Positions 8,550 to 17,072 of a stretch of 64,000 nucleotides of DNA are shown here, one piece after another. Origin of the DNA: UBA1366 sp047602575 (GTDB taxonomy: Bacteria > Bacillota > Clostridia > Oscillospirales > Ruminococcaceae); contig JASGGY010000001.1 in assembly GCA_047602575.1 (NCBI GenBank), positions 62,001-126,000 on the forward strand, read 5' to 3'. Each line of letters opens with the position of its first letter. Positions within the stretch are counted from its first letter, which is position 1. A program made the translations under genes and the position numbers. The notes under the pieces are model-generated. The model saw nothing but the letters and a program-made list of their open reading frames with translations. It was not told the origin of the DNA and made no database searches.

Positions 8550-11500
8550 ATGAAACTCAAGAAGATTCTGGCAGCGGCGATTTCCGGGGTAATGGCAATC
8601 ACCATGCTACCCTTTCCCGCCGCTGTGGCAGAAGACGCCGCCGACACCGTAACCAACATCACGCAGCTAAAGTATGACTTCACGCTGACCGGCGTGACGA
8701 CGGAAACAAGCCTGACCTTTGAGGTGACCACCGCGAGCAGCTGGACAAACGTGAAGAAAACCATCGCCGTTTCCGGCGACGGTACGTATTCCGTCATCCT
8801 GACGCTCAACAACGTCGTCGGTATGCGGAACATGGGCTATTTTGACACCGTCGCCGGCAGCGGCATTCAGGCGAAGCTTGACAAGCTTACCGTCAACGGC
8901 ACGTATGAGGTGGCTTATGACAAAACCCTTGAAATCGGCTCAAGCTCGGCAAACGGCACGAACGACATCTGGGGCGCCGGCATCGCGGGCACAACCATCG
9001 CAAGCGGCGCACACAGCTATTTCAAATGCAACGCAGCGGCATCAAAAATCGAGTTCTTTGTCCAGACAAGAACCGAACCCGGCACGGGGCTGACCGCAAC
9101 CAATCTGCTGACCGCGAGCGGTGACACATTGGTTTCCAACACCAGTGAGCACGACGCGGATGCTTACAACGGCTACATACAATCCAATCAAGATGCAAAT
9201 CTTCCCGCGGGCGAATATGTCAAGCTGGTCTATTCCCTCACCGGCGCGGCAACGGAATCGACAAAGGTCTTTGACCTGCAGCCCTATGACGTTTCGTGGG
9301 GCGGGTGGACGGACAATTTCGTGACCGTCGGCGATTCATTCTACAATTCCACCGACAAAACCTATGCGGCATACGTAAAGATTTCCGACATCAAGGCGTC
9401 CCTGACCACGGGCAAAGCGCTCAAGGGCATTAACCTTGCGTTCTGCGCGAAAGAGCCGGTCGTGACGCTGCTCAGCTATTCCGCGCTGGCAACACCCTCG
9501 ACGGAGGTTTCTCCCACCGCGCCCAAGGTCCTGTTCAAGGTGACGGAAGCCGAGCTGACGGCGGCGGGGCTGCAGACTTCCGACTGGAGTGCGGCGAGCA
9601 AATTCACGCTCTATGTAAAAATCACCTCCGGCAACAGCAGCTCCGTCCTTAACGCTTACGCACGCTACGGACCGGATGATACAACCACCGGTGTGGCGGT
9701 CGGAAAGTCCTCCAGCAAATATCTGGTCGGACAGTACACCACCTCCGGCAAGACCGGAAACGCCATCCAGAAAAATCTCATCGGCGACGCGGGCACGGGT
9801 AAATACGCGTTCCCCGCCATTAATCTCAACAAATCTATGCAGGACACCACCAAGACGTGGTCGGACAGCTATATGAGCGAGGTCGAGATTGTCGTTTCGG
9901 CAATGTCGCCGGATACCGACTGCGAGCTGCTGGGCATTGTGTTCAACAACGGAAAAACCTATCCCCTCGGCTTCACCACGCCGGTGGTGGAAGCGGCAAC
10001 CTATGACGTGGAAAAAAGCACCTCTAAGGAAATGCTGAAGAATGCGCTGGATTACGCACAGACCATGACCGCGGCGAAATATACCGACGCGTCGTGGCAG
10101 GCGTTCTCGGAGCAGCGCACCGCGGCGCAGGCGGTGTATGACAATGCCTCCGCCACCGACGCACAGTACGGCGCGGCACAAGCGGCGCTGCACAAGGTCA
10201 AAGCGGCGCTGGAATTCCTGCCCGCTGCGGACTCCGCCGATGCACTGGCGTTCCGCGAGCTCAGCGGCGACCAGACGGTTTATGAAATGGCAGCCGGCAT
10301 CAATTTAGGCAACACCCTCGACGGACATTCCGGCTTCACCCCCTCAGAAACGGCATGGCAGGGCGTTGTGACCACCAAGGTTTACATCAAAGCCCTGCAC
10401 GACGCAGGCTATAACACCGTGCGGATTCCTGTGACGTGGGGAACCATGATCAACGCCGATTATACCATCAACGACAACTGGATGAGCAGGGTGCAGGACA
10501 TCGTGGACTACTGCGTTTCGCAGGATATGTACGCGATCATCAACATCCACCACGACGGCGCGGAGCAAAGCGGCTGGCTGCGCGTTGCGTCCGAGAACAT
10601 TGATCAGGTTTATGAAAAATACGAGGGCGTTTGGCGCACCATCGCGACACGCTTCCGGGATTATGACGAGCATCTGATTTTTGAATCCCTCAACGAGATT
10701 TCCTGCATGGAGGGCGACGCGAAAAACAGTGCGGATGCCGTAACCTACGACACGCCGATCATTGTCAACCTCAACCAGATTTTTGTCAACACCGTGCGCG
10801 CCACCGGCTCAAACAACACCAAGCGCTGGCTTGCGGTTGCCGCACACTATGCAAACAACGGCACAAGCAGTCTGTTCACCCTGCCCACGGACAGCGCGGG
10901 ACGGATTATGTTCGCCGCGCATATGTACAAGAATTCCACCAATACCACATGGACCTACAGCCAAGCATATGAATATGTTTCCGGGCTGAAAGCCATGGCG
11001 AACAAATTCAACGTGCCGATGTATCTGGGCGAATACGGCACGAGAACCTACACGCAGACCGGTACGGAAACCGGCTATAACGACGCCGCGCGCGCTTATC
11101 TGGATATGATTGTTTCCAGAGCGTGTCAGGTCGCCGGTGTTGTTCCGATCGCATGGGATCAGGGGCACGGAACCGATCCGTATCAGACCGGCTTGTTTAC
11201 TTACTGGAACCGGTTCACCAACCAGCCGATTTTCAAGGACATTGTTGACGGTATCATGCGCGGCGTTTATCTGCCGGCGACGGATGCGGAACAGGGCTAT
11301 GATCTCACGGATATCCCGGCGCAGACAACGGTTGTTCCCATCACGGAGCTGACTGTTTCCGAAGAAAGCGCAACGATGACGATCGGCGACAACAAGACCA
11401 TCGACGCGACGGTGCTTCCCGCAGATACCAACGATGTGGTGCTGTGGAGCACGGACGACGATCAGGTTGTCACCGTGTCAAGAGGCATCCTGCGCGCCCG

Positions 11501-13022
11501 CGGCATCGGCACAACGACCGTGCGCGCGTATTCCCAGAGCGGCTCGGTTGTCAAAACCATCGCCGTGACGGTGAAAGCGGACAGCACGGCTGAAAAATCC
11601 GCCGTTTCCGTCAGCGAAAATACCTATACCCTTCTCACCGGAAAATACGTATTCCTTGATGCGTCCGTTTCGGACGAGAGCGGCGCAAGCCTGACCTACA
11701 AGTCCTCGAACACCGCCGTTGCGACGGTTTCCGCATTGGGCAAGGTGGTCGGCGTCAAAGCCGGCACGGCGTTCGTGACCGTAACAAGCAGCGCGGGCAC
11801 GACAAAAACCGTCAAGGTCAAGGTAACGGACAGCCTGGTGTCGGATTCCATCGACCTGACGCTCAATGTGCTTTACAACGATTCCGCGCTCAAATACTAC
11901 GGCAACGAGCACGGTGAAACCATCTCGGTCAGCGGCGACGGGCAGTATACCCTGACCTTCGACGTTTCCAAGGATCTTAGTGCGGCGGGAAAAACCGCGG
12001 GTGTTTCTGCCATCAAGAACCTGACCGCCGTCTTCATCAAGGACGCGGACATCGTCGGCGGCACAGCAACCGCTTCCCCCGTGACGAGCGCGGAAATCCG
12101 CTACGACGCGATCACCGTCAACGGGCAGGCGCTGACTATCACCAAATCGGATTTCAAATCCGCGCTTAAGAGCAAAATCTTTGACACCAACGACCCTGTC
12201 AACGCATGGGATGGCTCGGCGGTTTCCGAAGCTGTGTCAAGCGACCACGTGGCAAATTTCAACGGCATCACGAATCCCACGACCATCTCGGTGACATTCA
12301 CGATCCAGAATCTCAACTTCATTTCCGAAACCTCGGATAAGACCAACGCGGCGAAATCCATGACCGCGGCAAGCGCACAGCGGGTTGTCATTCCCACAGT
12401 CGGCACGGCGGCGGATTTATCCGTTCTGCTCAACCCGACGACGACCGATTCGTTTGTTTCCTTCCACAGCGCGGACGCATCGGTGGCTTCTGTTGACGTA
12501 ACCGCACAGTCCGCAGATCAGACCGGCACAGCCGCCGTACGTGTTACGGCGATGAGCATGGGCACAACCGAAATCACCGCCATCACCGAAAACGGACTTA
12601 CCGTTGCGTTTACGGTTGTGGTCGGCGAGGACGAGAACCCCGACAGCTCAAGCGACTCCGACACCGAAAGCACAAGTGACTCCGACACGGACAGCACAAG
12701 TGATTCCAATACGGACAGCACAAGCGACTCCGATACGGACAGCACAAGCGACTCCGATACGGACAGCACAAGCGACTCCGGCACGGACAGCACAAGCGAC
12801 TCCAATACGGACAGCACAAGTGATTCCGACACGGACAGCACGGGCGACTCCGATTCAGACAACGCAAACGGCTCGGATACGGATTCCGATTCCGACGAAA
12901 CCACCACCCCGCGCACCGGTATGTATACAGGCTTCCTTCTGGTCATCATCGCGGCGGGAAGCGTCATGATCCTGTTCTCGAAAAAGCGCAGCAACCCGCA
13001 GGAAAAGTGGCTCAACCGCTAA
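8550..13022 (+). CDS. Multidomain wall-anchored GH5 endoglucanase with Ig-like domains
   Basis: Extracellular beta-glucanase, 1490 residues. ATG 8550 follows GGAGGAG; an upstream in-frame TTG lies inside the promoter. Order: signal peptide (1-28); several unassigned beta-rich modules; a FIVAR-like helical domain near 487-560 (MLKNALDYAQTMTAAKY...); GH5 catalytic domain about 577-905 with acid/base Glu716 in FESLNEIS and nucleophile Glu828 in YLGEYG; two Big_2-like Ig domains (about 930-1090); another beta module; a Ser-Asp repeat stalk; then TPRTG, a membrane helix and KKRS tail, a variant sortase signal. No dockerin, so it is wall-linked rather than cellulosomal. Exact substrate (cellulose, mannan or mixed glucan) is not decided. 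Confidence 0.93.
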   Translation: MKLKKILAAAISGVMAITMLPFPAAVAEDAADTVTNITQLKYDFTLTGVTTETSLTFEVTTASSWTNVKKTIAVSGDGTYSVILTLNNVVGMRNMGYFDTVAGSGIQAKLDKLTVNGTYEVAYDKTLEIGSSSANGTNDIWGAGIAGTTIASGAHSYFKCNAAASKIEFFVQTRTEPGTGLTATNLLTASGDTLVSNTSEHDADAYNGYIQSNQDANLPAGEYVKLVYSLTGAATESTKVFDLQPYDVSWGGWTDNFVTVGDSFYNSTDKTYAAYVKISDIKASLTTGKALKGINLAFCAKEPVVTLLSYSALATPSTEVSPTAPKVLFKVTEAELTAAGLQTSDWSAASKFTLYVKITSGNSSSVLNAYARYGPDDTTTGVAVGKSSSKYLVGQYTTSGKTGNAIQKNLIGDAGTGKYAFPAINLNKSMQDTTKTWSDSYMSEVEIVVSAMSPDTDCELLGIVFNNGKTYPLGFTTPVVEAATYDVEKSTSKEMLKNALDYAQTMTAAKYTDASWQAFSEQRTAAQAVYDNASATDAQYGAAQAALHKVKAALEFLPAADSADALAFRELSGDQTVYEMAAGINLGNTLDGHSGFTPSETAWQGVVTTKVYIKALHDAGYNTVRIPVTWGTMINADYTINDNWMSRVQDIVDYCVSQDMYAIINIHHDGAEQSGWLRVASENIDQVYEKYEGVWRTIATRFRDYDEHLIFESLNEISCMEGDAKNSADAVTYDTPIIVNLNQIFVNTVRATGSNNTKRWLAVAAHYANNGTSSLFTLPTDSAGRIMFAAHMYKNSTNTTWTYSQAYEYVSGLKAMANKFNVPMYLGEYGTRTYTQTGTETGYNDAARAYLDMIVSRACQVAGVVPIAWDQGHGTDPYQTGLFTYWNRFTNQPIFKDIVDGIMRGVYLPATDAEQGYDLTDIPAQTTVVPITELTVSEESATMTIGDNKTIDATVLPADTNDVVLWSTDDDQVVTVSRGILRARGIGTTTVRAYSQSGSVVKTIAVTVKADSTAEKSAVSVSENTYTLLTGKYVFLDASVSDESGASLTYKSSNTAVATVSALGKVVGVKAGTAFVTVTSSAGTTKTVKVKVTDSLVSDSIDLTLNVLYNDSALKYYGNEHGETISVSGDGQYTLTFDVSKDLSAAGKTAGVSAIKNLTAVFIKDADIVGGTATASPVTSAEIRYDAITVNGQALTITKSDFKSALKSKIFDTNDPVNAWDGSAVSEAVSSDHVANFNGITNPTTISVTFTIQNLNFISETSDKTNAAKSMTAASAQRVVIPTVGTAADLSVLLNPTTTDSFVSFHSADASVASVDVTAQSADQTGTAAVRVTAMSMGTTEITAITENGLTVAFTVVVGEDENPDSSSDSDTESTSDSDTDSTSDSNTDSTSDSDTDSTSDSDTDSTSDSGTDSTSDSNTDSTSDSDTDSTGDSDSDNANGSDTDSDSDETTTPRTGMYTGFLLVIIAAGSVMILFSKKRSNPQEKWLNR
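12640..12895 (+). repeat. Tandem 24-bp Ser-Asp repeats (cell-wall stalk)
   Basis: About eight imperfect copies of a 24-base unit encoding SDSDTDST inside the GH5 gene. The copies differ mainly at one codon (Asp, Asn or Gly), giving a flexible acidic stalk like the SD region of staphylococcal surface proteins. Confidence 0.9.
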
Positions 13023-13030
13023 ATAATCAA

Positions 13031-13073
13031 AACCCAAAACGCACCGCCTGAAAAGCGGTGCGTTTTGGGTTTT
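13031..13073 (+). terminator. Strong intrinsic terminator after the GH5 gene
   Basis: A perfect 17-bp stem (13031-13047 with 13055-13071) and a 7-base loop (CTGAAAA), 9 bases after the stop. The stem's own A/T ends make it potentially bidirectional. Confidence 0.92.
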
Positions 13074-13252
13074 GCGCGAATTTTGACAAAAACAACGCGC
13101 GTTATCCGTGAACAAAAAATCATAAAAAATTAAATATTTACAAATCAGATACGTTATAGACATGTAAAATAATATAATATTATTATGATGCGATATATAA
13201 TTGGAAATATCCCTTATTAGGGAAATATTAATCAAATAAAAGGAGTATTGTT

Positions 13253-13825
13253 ATGAAAAAGGCAAAATGTTTGGTATCTCTGATGTTAGCGCTCGGAATA
13301 AGCTGTTCCGTAGCAATCCCCTCAAGTGCGGCTACGCCGGTATATAAAAATCGCACTTGTACAGTTACATATGGTACACAAACAGGTACGAGCACTTATA
13401 CAAGTTATTATCAAACCGCAATTGATGTAGAAAGTAACTACTATAAGATGGATGGATATGCTGAAGTTCATCAACTTAGCACAAGCAGTCTGCTTCGCAG
13501 TTTCTCAGCACAAATTGTTTCATATTATAGCGGTGCAACGGGCGCGGATGATACCATATATAAATCCAGTACAGGTGCGGCGATTCCTGCAAGTACATGG
13601 ACTGCTGATTCGATGGCATTTACATGCAAAGCTTTGGATTATTATCAAGGAAGTGTAATCAAATCATACCAAAGAAAAGATTATATATATTCTGCTCTAT
13701 CAGCAAAAAACTTCTCTGGTTTTGCGAATGCGCTTTCATCCACCGATAAAATTAATGTTATGTTTACCCTGGAGGCTAGCTGTGATTATGCTAGTTGTGT
13801 TTCATTCCCTAATAGAATTTTATAA
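13253..13825 (+). CDS. Secreted protein of unknown function, first gene of an ABC cassette
   Basis: 190 residues beginning with a clean signal peptide (MKKAKCLVSLMLALGISC, then a Ser/Ala cleavage region near PSSAATP). The mature part is rich in Tyr, Ser and Thr with no membrane anchor or recognised domain; four cysteines lie in the mature region. ATG 13253 follows AAAGGAG. Codon use is more AT-rich than the flanking GH5 and transporter genes. It is followed after 18 bases by a lipoprotein gene and then three coupled ABC genes, which suggests a shared export or sensing role. A family was not recognised; a large bacteriocin-like or adhesin-like product is only speculation. A TATAAT lies at 13173 without a good -35. 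Confidence 0.7.
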   Translation: MKKAKCLVSLMLALGISCSVAIPSSAATPVYKNRTCTVTYGTQTGTSTYTSYYQTAIDVESNYYKMDGYAEVHQLSTSSLLRSFSAQIVSYYSGATGADDTIYKSSTGAAIPASTWTADSMAFTCKALDYYQGSVIKSYQRKDYIYSALSAKNFSGFANALSSTDKINVMFTLEASCDYASCVSFPNRIL

Positions 13826-13843
13826 TCCGCAGGAGGACTTATT

Positions 13844-14953
13844 ATGAAACAACGCGCAATATTTATATTATTGTGCGCTGTTTTGCTTTCTTCCTGTGGG
13901 AACAAGCAGAACAACAGCACTGTTGCGTCCGATACGAAAGTAGCAATAACCTCGAACCCGTTTGTCCAGACGACTACGGGGAATGACGCCATTGCCGATA
14001 ATGGAGCGATTGACGATGATACACCAAAAATTTCTTTCAGTTATAATATGCGTGAGATTGCTAATCAGGAGTTTGTTTTCACTGGTAAAGAAATCACGTT
14101 AAGTTATACATTAACGAATGAAGGTGAGGCATGCAGTTATGACCTGATGCTGTTTGCGGATGGGATTCCGATTGCGTTTTCCGTAAACGGTGCGCCGGCA
14201 TCGAATTGCAACCGCTTAAAGTTTGACAGCGAGCAGGAGAAGGAAATCAAAATGAAATTCACCATGCCCTTTGGAAAAAAGGGTGATTTAATTAATGTTG
14301 TTCCCGTTGTGATGGGTAATACCAATGTGGACATGCCGCAGGCACGCTGCCGCTATATCCCGCAGGATTATTTTGTTCCCGCGTTCTTTTATGCGTCTTA
14401 TATAAAAATGGAATGTGATGTTGACGGAACTAAGCAGTACTGCACGAACTACACCTCAAGTGTGATCCCCGCCGAAATCCTTCAGGATATCAGGGATCGG
14501 GAAGATGAAATGGAACAAGGAGGAGAAGAACGTAATCTTCTTGAAGATGGATTGAATATCAATTTCGCATCGAACAATGATTATTTGAATCTGAAAAATT
14601 ATCTGGTTAAATCTGAGCAGAATCAGATAGATGTACCGTTAATCATTTATGGCGCCGGTTCGGATACCATCTATTTATCCTGTTATGTGGACGGAAAGCT
14701 TCTCCCTGTGTTTGACGGCGCTTATACGCTCAAGGTCAACTGCGTTTACGACAAGATGGAAACCTATCCGCTTCACATTGATTTATCAGATTACCCCGAC
14801 GCAAAAACAATAAAAATAGTCGGCGTTGATGACCCCGATAAAGAGGGGAATTTGACGACGAACACCACCGATGTCAAAGCGATTTTCACCTCACAGGACG
14901 AGGTGGATTATCAAGCATGGGTGGACAGTTTCAAAGGGGGCGCGCAGGGATGA
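13844..14953 (+). CDS. Lipoprotein of the ABC cassette
   Basis: 369 residues with a type II signal peptide and lipobox LSSC (lipidated Cys18), so it should sit on the outer face of the membrane. A Ser/Thr/Asn linker leads to a beta-rich body without a recognised domain. ATG follows GGAGGA. The stop TGA overlaps the next gene's start (ATGA), so it is translationally coupled to the ABC ATPase. It may bind the substrate or partner of the transporter; this is inferred from position alone. Confidence 0.75.
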   Translation: MKQRAIFILLCAVLLSSCGNKQNNSTVASDTKVAITSNPFVQTTTGNDAIADNGAIDDDTPKISFSYNMREIANQEFVFTGKEITLSYTLTNEGEACSYDLMLFADGIPIAFSVNGAPASNCNRLKFDSEQEKEIKMKFTMPFGKKGDLINVVPVVMGNTNVDMPQARCRYIPQDYFVPAFFYASYIKMECDVDGTKQYCTNYTSSVIPAEILQDIRDREDEMEQGGEERNLLEDGLNINFASNNDYLNLKNYLVKSEQNQIDVPLIIYGAGSDTIYLSCYVDGKLLPVFDGAYTLKVNCVYDKMETYPLHIDLSDYPDAKTIKIVGVDDPDKEGNLTTNTTDVKAIFTSQDEVDYQAWVDSFKGGAQG

Positions 14954-15825
14954 ACGAGCTGAACATGGAGCAGGTATCCAAGTTTTACGGTAAAACACAC
15001 GCGCTTGACCAGTTTTCCCACACGCTGACCGACGGCATTTACGGCTTGCTCGGTCCCAACGGCGCGGGGAAAACCACGCTGATACATATCATTGTCCGGC
15101 TGATTTCGTCCAGCGCAGGCAGGGTGGTGTTCAACGGCAAGGACATTGTCAAGGCGGGGAATGCTTATTTCGACCACATCGGCTATATGCCCCAGTATCC
15201 GAAGTTCTATCCGGACTATTCGGCGTATGAGCTGCTCGATTATCTTTGCGCCATCAAGGGCATCGGGCGCAAGGATGCGCGGGAACGCATTTTGCAGATG
15301 CTTGAATTTGTGAACCTGTCGGATGCGGCAAAAAAGAAAGTCGGCGCGTTTTCCGGCGGAATGCGGCAGCGGCTCGGCATCGCGGCGGTGATGCTCAACA
15401 ATCCGTCCGTGCTGATTCTCGACGAGCCGACCGCGGGGCTTGACCCGAAGGAGCGCATCCGCTTCCGCAATCTGATTTCAAAGCTCGGGGAAAACCGGAT
15501 CGTGCTGCTTGCCACGCACATTGTCAGCGACATTGAGTACATCGCCAAGGAAGTGCTGATGCTCGGCGAGGGGAAGCTGCTTGCCGTGCAGACTCCTGAA
15601 CAGCTGATCGCCGGCATGACGGGAAAGGTGTGGAACGCACCGGTTGCAGAAAAGGAAGAAATGGAACGGCTGATGGCGGCATATATCACCGTCAATGTGC
15701 AGAACGCGCCGCAGGGCTATGTGCTGCGTCTGGTCAGCGCGGAGCAGCCGCACGAAAATGCCACACCCGCTATCCCCAATCTGGAGGATGTGTACTTGTC
15801 CTTTTTCGGGGAGGCGGCGGTCTGA
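14950..15825 (+). CDS. ABC transporter ATP-binding protein
   Basis: Energises the two membrane proteins encoded next. 291 residues: Walker A GPNGAGKTT (35-43), signature FSGGMRQRL, Walker B LILDEPTAGLD and the H-loop LATHIVSD. It belongs to the CcmA/NatA type that pairs with ABC-2 permeases. I chose ATG 14950, which overlaps the lipoprotein stop; the upstream in-frame start at 14917 lies inside that gene. Its own stop TGA shares an A with the next ATG. Confidence 0.93.
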   Translation: MNELNMEQVSKFYGKTHALDQFSHTLTDGIYGLLGPNGAGKTTLIHIIVRLISSSAGRVVFNGKDIVKAGNAYFDHIGYMPQYPKFYPDYSAYELLDYLCAIKGIGRKDARERILQMLEFVNLSDAAKKKVGAFSGGMRQRLGIAAVMLNNPSVLILDEPTAGLDPKERIRFRNLISKLGENRIVLLATHIVSDIEYIAKEVLMLGEGKLLAVQTPEQLIAGMTGKVWNAPVAEKEEMERLMAAYITVNVQNAPQGYVLRLVSAEQPHENATPAIPNLEDVYLSFFGEAAV

Positions 15826-17072
15826 TGCTGTTAAAAATCACGCGCTATGAAATTAAAAAAATTTTTCGGCAGAAATCCGTCTGGGTCATCTGCCTTGTTT
15901 TATTGTTTGTTTCGATGTTTAATATCTATAAGGCGCATTATCAGTTTACGCCGCAGGACGGGCATCCGTCGTCGGCGAGCGGGGTTTTGCGGGTTTATGA
16001 CAAATATTCCGGCGAAATGACACCGGCGCGCATTGCACAGGTGGTTGCGGATGAAGCGGCACTCAGCGCGGCGGTTCAGGAGCCGGATTCGTATCTGGGC
16101 TATTCGCCGGAGCAATACGAAACAGGATATCTGTATGCACAGAGTGAAACCGTTTCGGAAATCCGCAGCGAGATGGAGCGGATTTATTTTTATAACGATC
16201 AGGTGCAGAAAATCAGCGCAAAGGCGCAGAAATATGCCGACGCTTATGAAAGCCGCAACACCTATTTGAGCAACCTCAACCAAAAAATCGCGGACACCTA
16301 CAACGCGCGTGAAATCACGTCATTTTATAACACCAAAGATTTTCCGCAGTATTTTTCCTATCTGTTTTCGTCCATGGCGGTGTTAGTTCTGCTTGTTCTC
16401 GGGCTGGCGGGGAAGTTTTCCGCCGAGCGCGAGTTGGAAGCGGATCGGATTCTGCTGACTTCCCGCTATGGGCGCGAAAAAACCGCGCTGGCAAAGCTGC
16501 TGTCGGGATGGGTTTATGTGCTGATGCTGTCGGTGGTGTTCGGCGCGGCGGATCTGGCAATGTTCTGGTACTGTTATGACTTCACCGGCTTTTCGCAACC
16601 GATTTATGCGATTTTAGAGTATGAAAACACCGCGCTGAACATGACGATTGCGCAGGTGATCGGGTTAATTTTCGTATTGGAAACACTGGGCTTTCTGGTA
16701 TTCGGCACGGCGGTGATGCTGCTGTCGGCACTCAGCAGGAGCGGCTTTGCCACGTTCGTCTGGGCAGCGTGCTTTCTTGCGGGAATGCTCACGCTATCCA
16801 TTCTGTACCCGTTCGGCGCGGGTGCGTACCTCAACCTCGTCAACCCCGTCAAGCTCATCGGCAGCATCAGCCTGTTCTCGGAATTTTCCGTCATTCGCAT
16901 TTACAACACACCGGTGTCAACCGCAGCGCTTGCGATTGCGGCGGGTCTGCTTGCGCTTGTGCTGCTGTCGGCGGGGACAATTCTCGGCGGGCGGCGGTTC
17001 ATCAGCCGTACCGGTCTGCGCAAAAAAATCCGGCATTTCCTCTCTCGTAAAAAGGAGGCGGTTTCGTGCTGA
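15825..17072 (+). CDS. ABC-2 type permease
   Basis: 415 residues. One membrane helix near the N-terminus (VWVICLVLLFVSMFNIYKA) is followed by an extracytoplasmic loop of about 150 residues and then five or so helices from residue 180 (for example MAVLVLLVLGLAGKF), the ABC-2 layout. ATG 15825 overlaps the ATPase stop as TGATG; the longer frame back to 15630 is an overlap artefact. It forms the membrane part with the following gene. Confidence 0.85.
   Translation: MLLKITRYEIKKIFRQKSVWVICLVLLFVSMFNIYKAHYQFTPQDGHPSSASGVLRVYDKYSGEMTPARIAQVVADEAALSAAVQEPDSYLGYSPEQYETGYLYAQSETVSEIRSEMERIYFYNDQVQKISAKAQKYADAYESRNTYLSNLNQKIADTYNAREITSFYNTKDFPQYFSYLFSSMAVLVLLVLGLAGKFSAERELEADRILLTSRYGREKTALAKLLSGWVYVLMLSVVFGAADLAMFWYCYDFTGFSQPIYAILEYENTALNMTIAQVIGLIFVLETLGFLVFGTAVMLLSALSRSGFATFVWAACFLAGMLTLSILYPFGAGAYLNLVNPVKLIGSISLFSEFSVIRIYNTPVSTAALAIAAGLLALVLLSAGTILGGRRFISRTGLRKKIRHFLSRKKEAVSC

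Noticed and set aside
12640..12895. CRISPR-like regular repeats
   Set aside because: The repeats are in frame inside the GH5 gene, contiguous without spacers, and encode an SD stalk.
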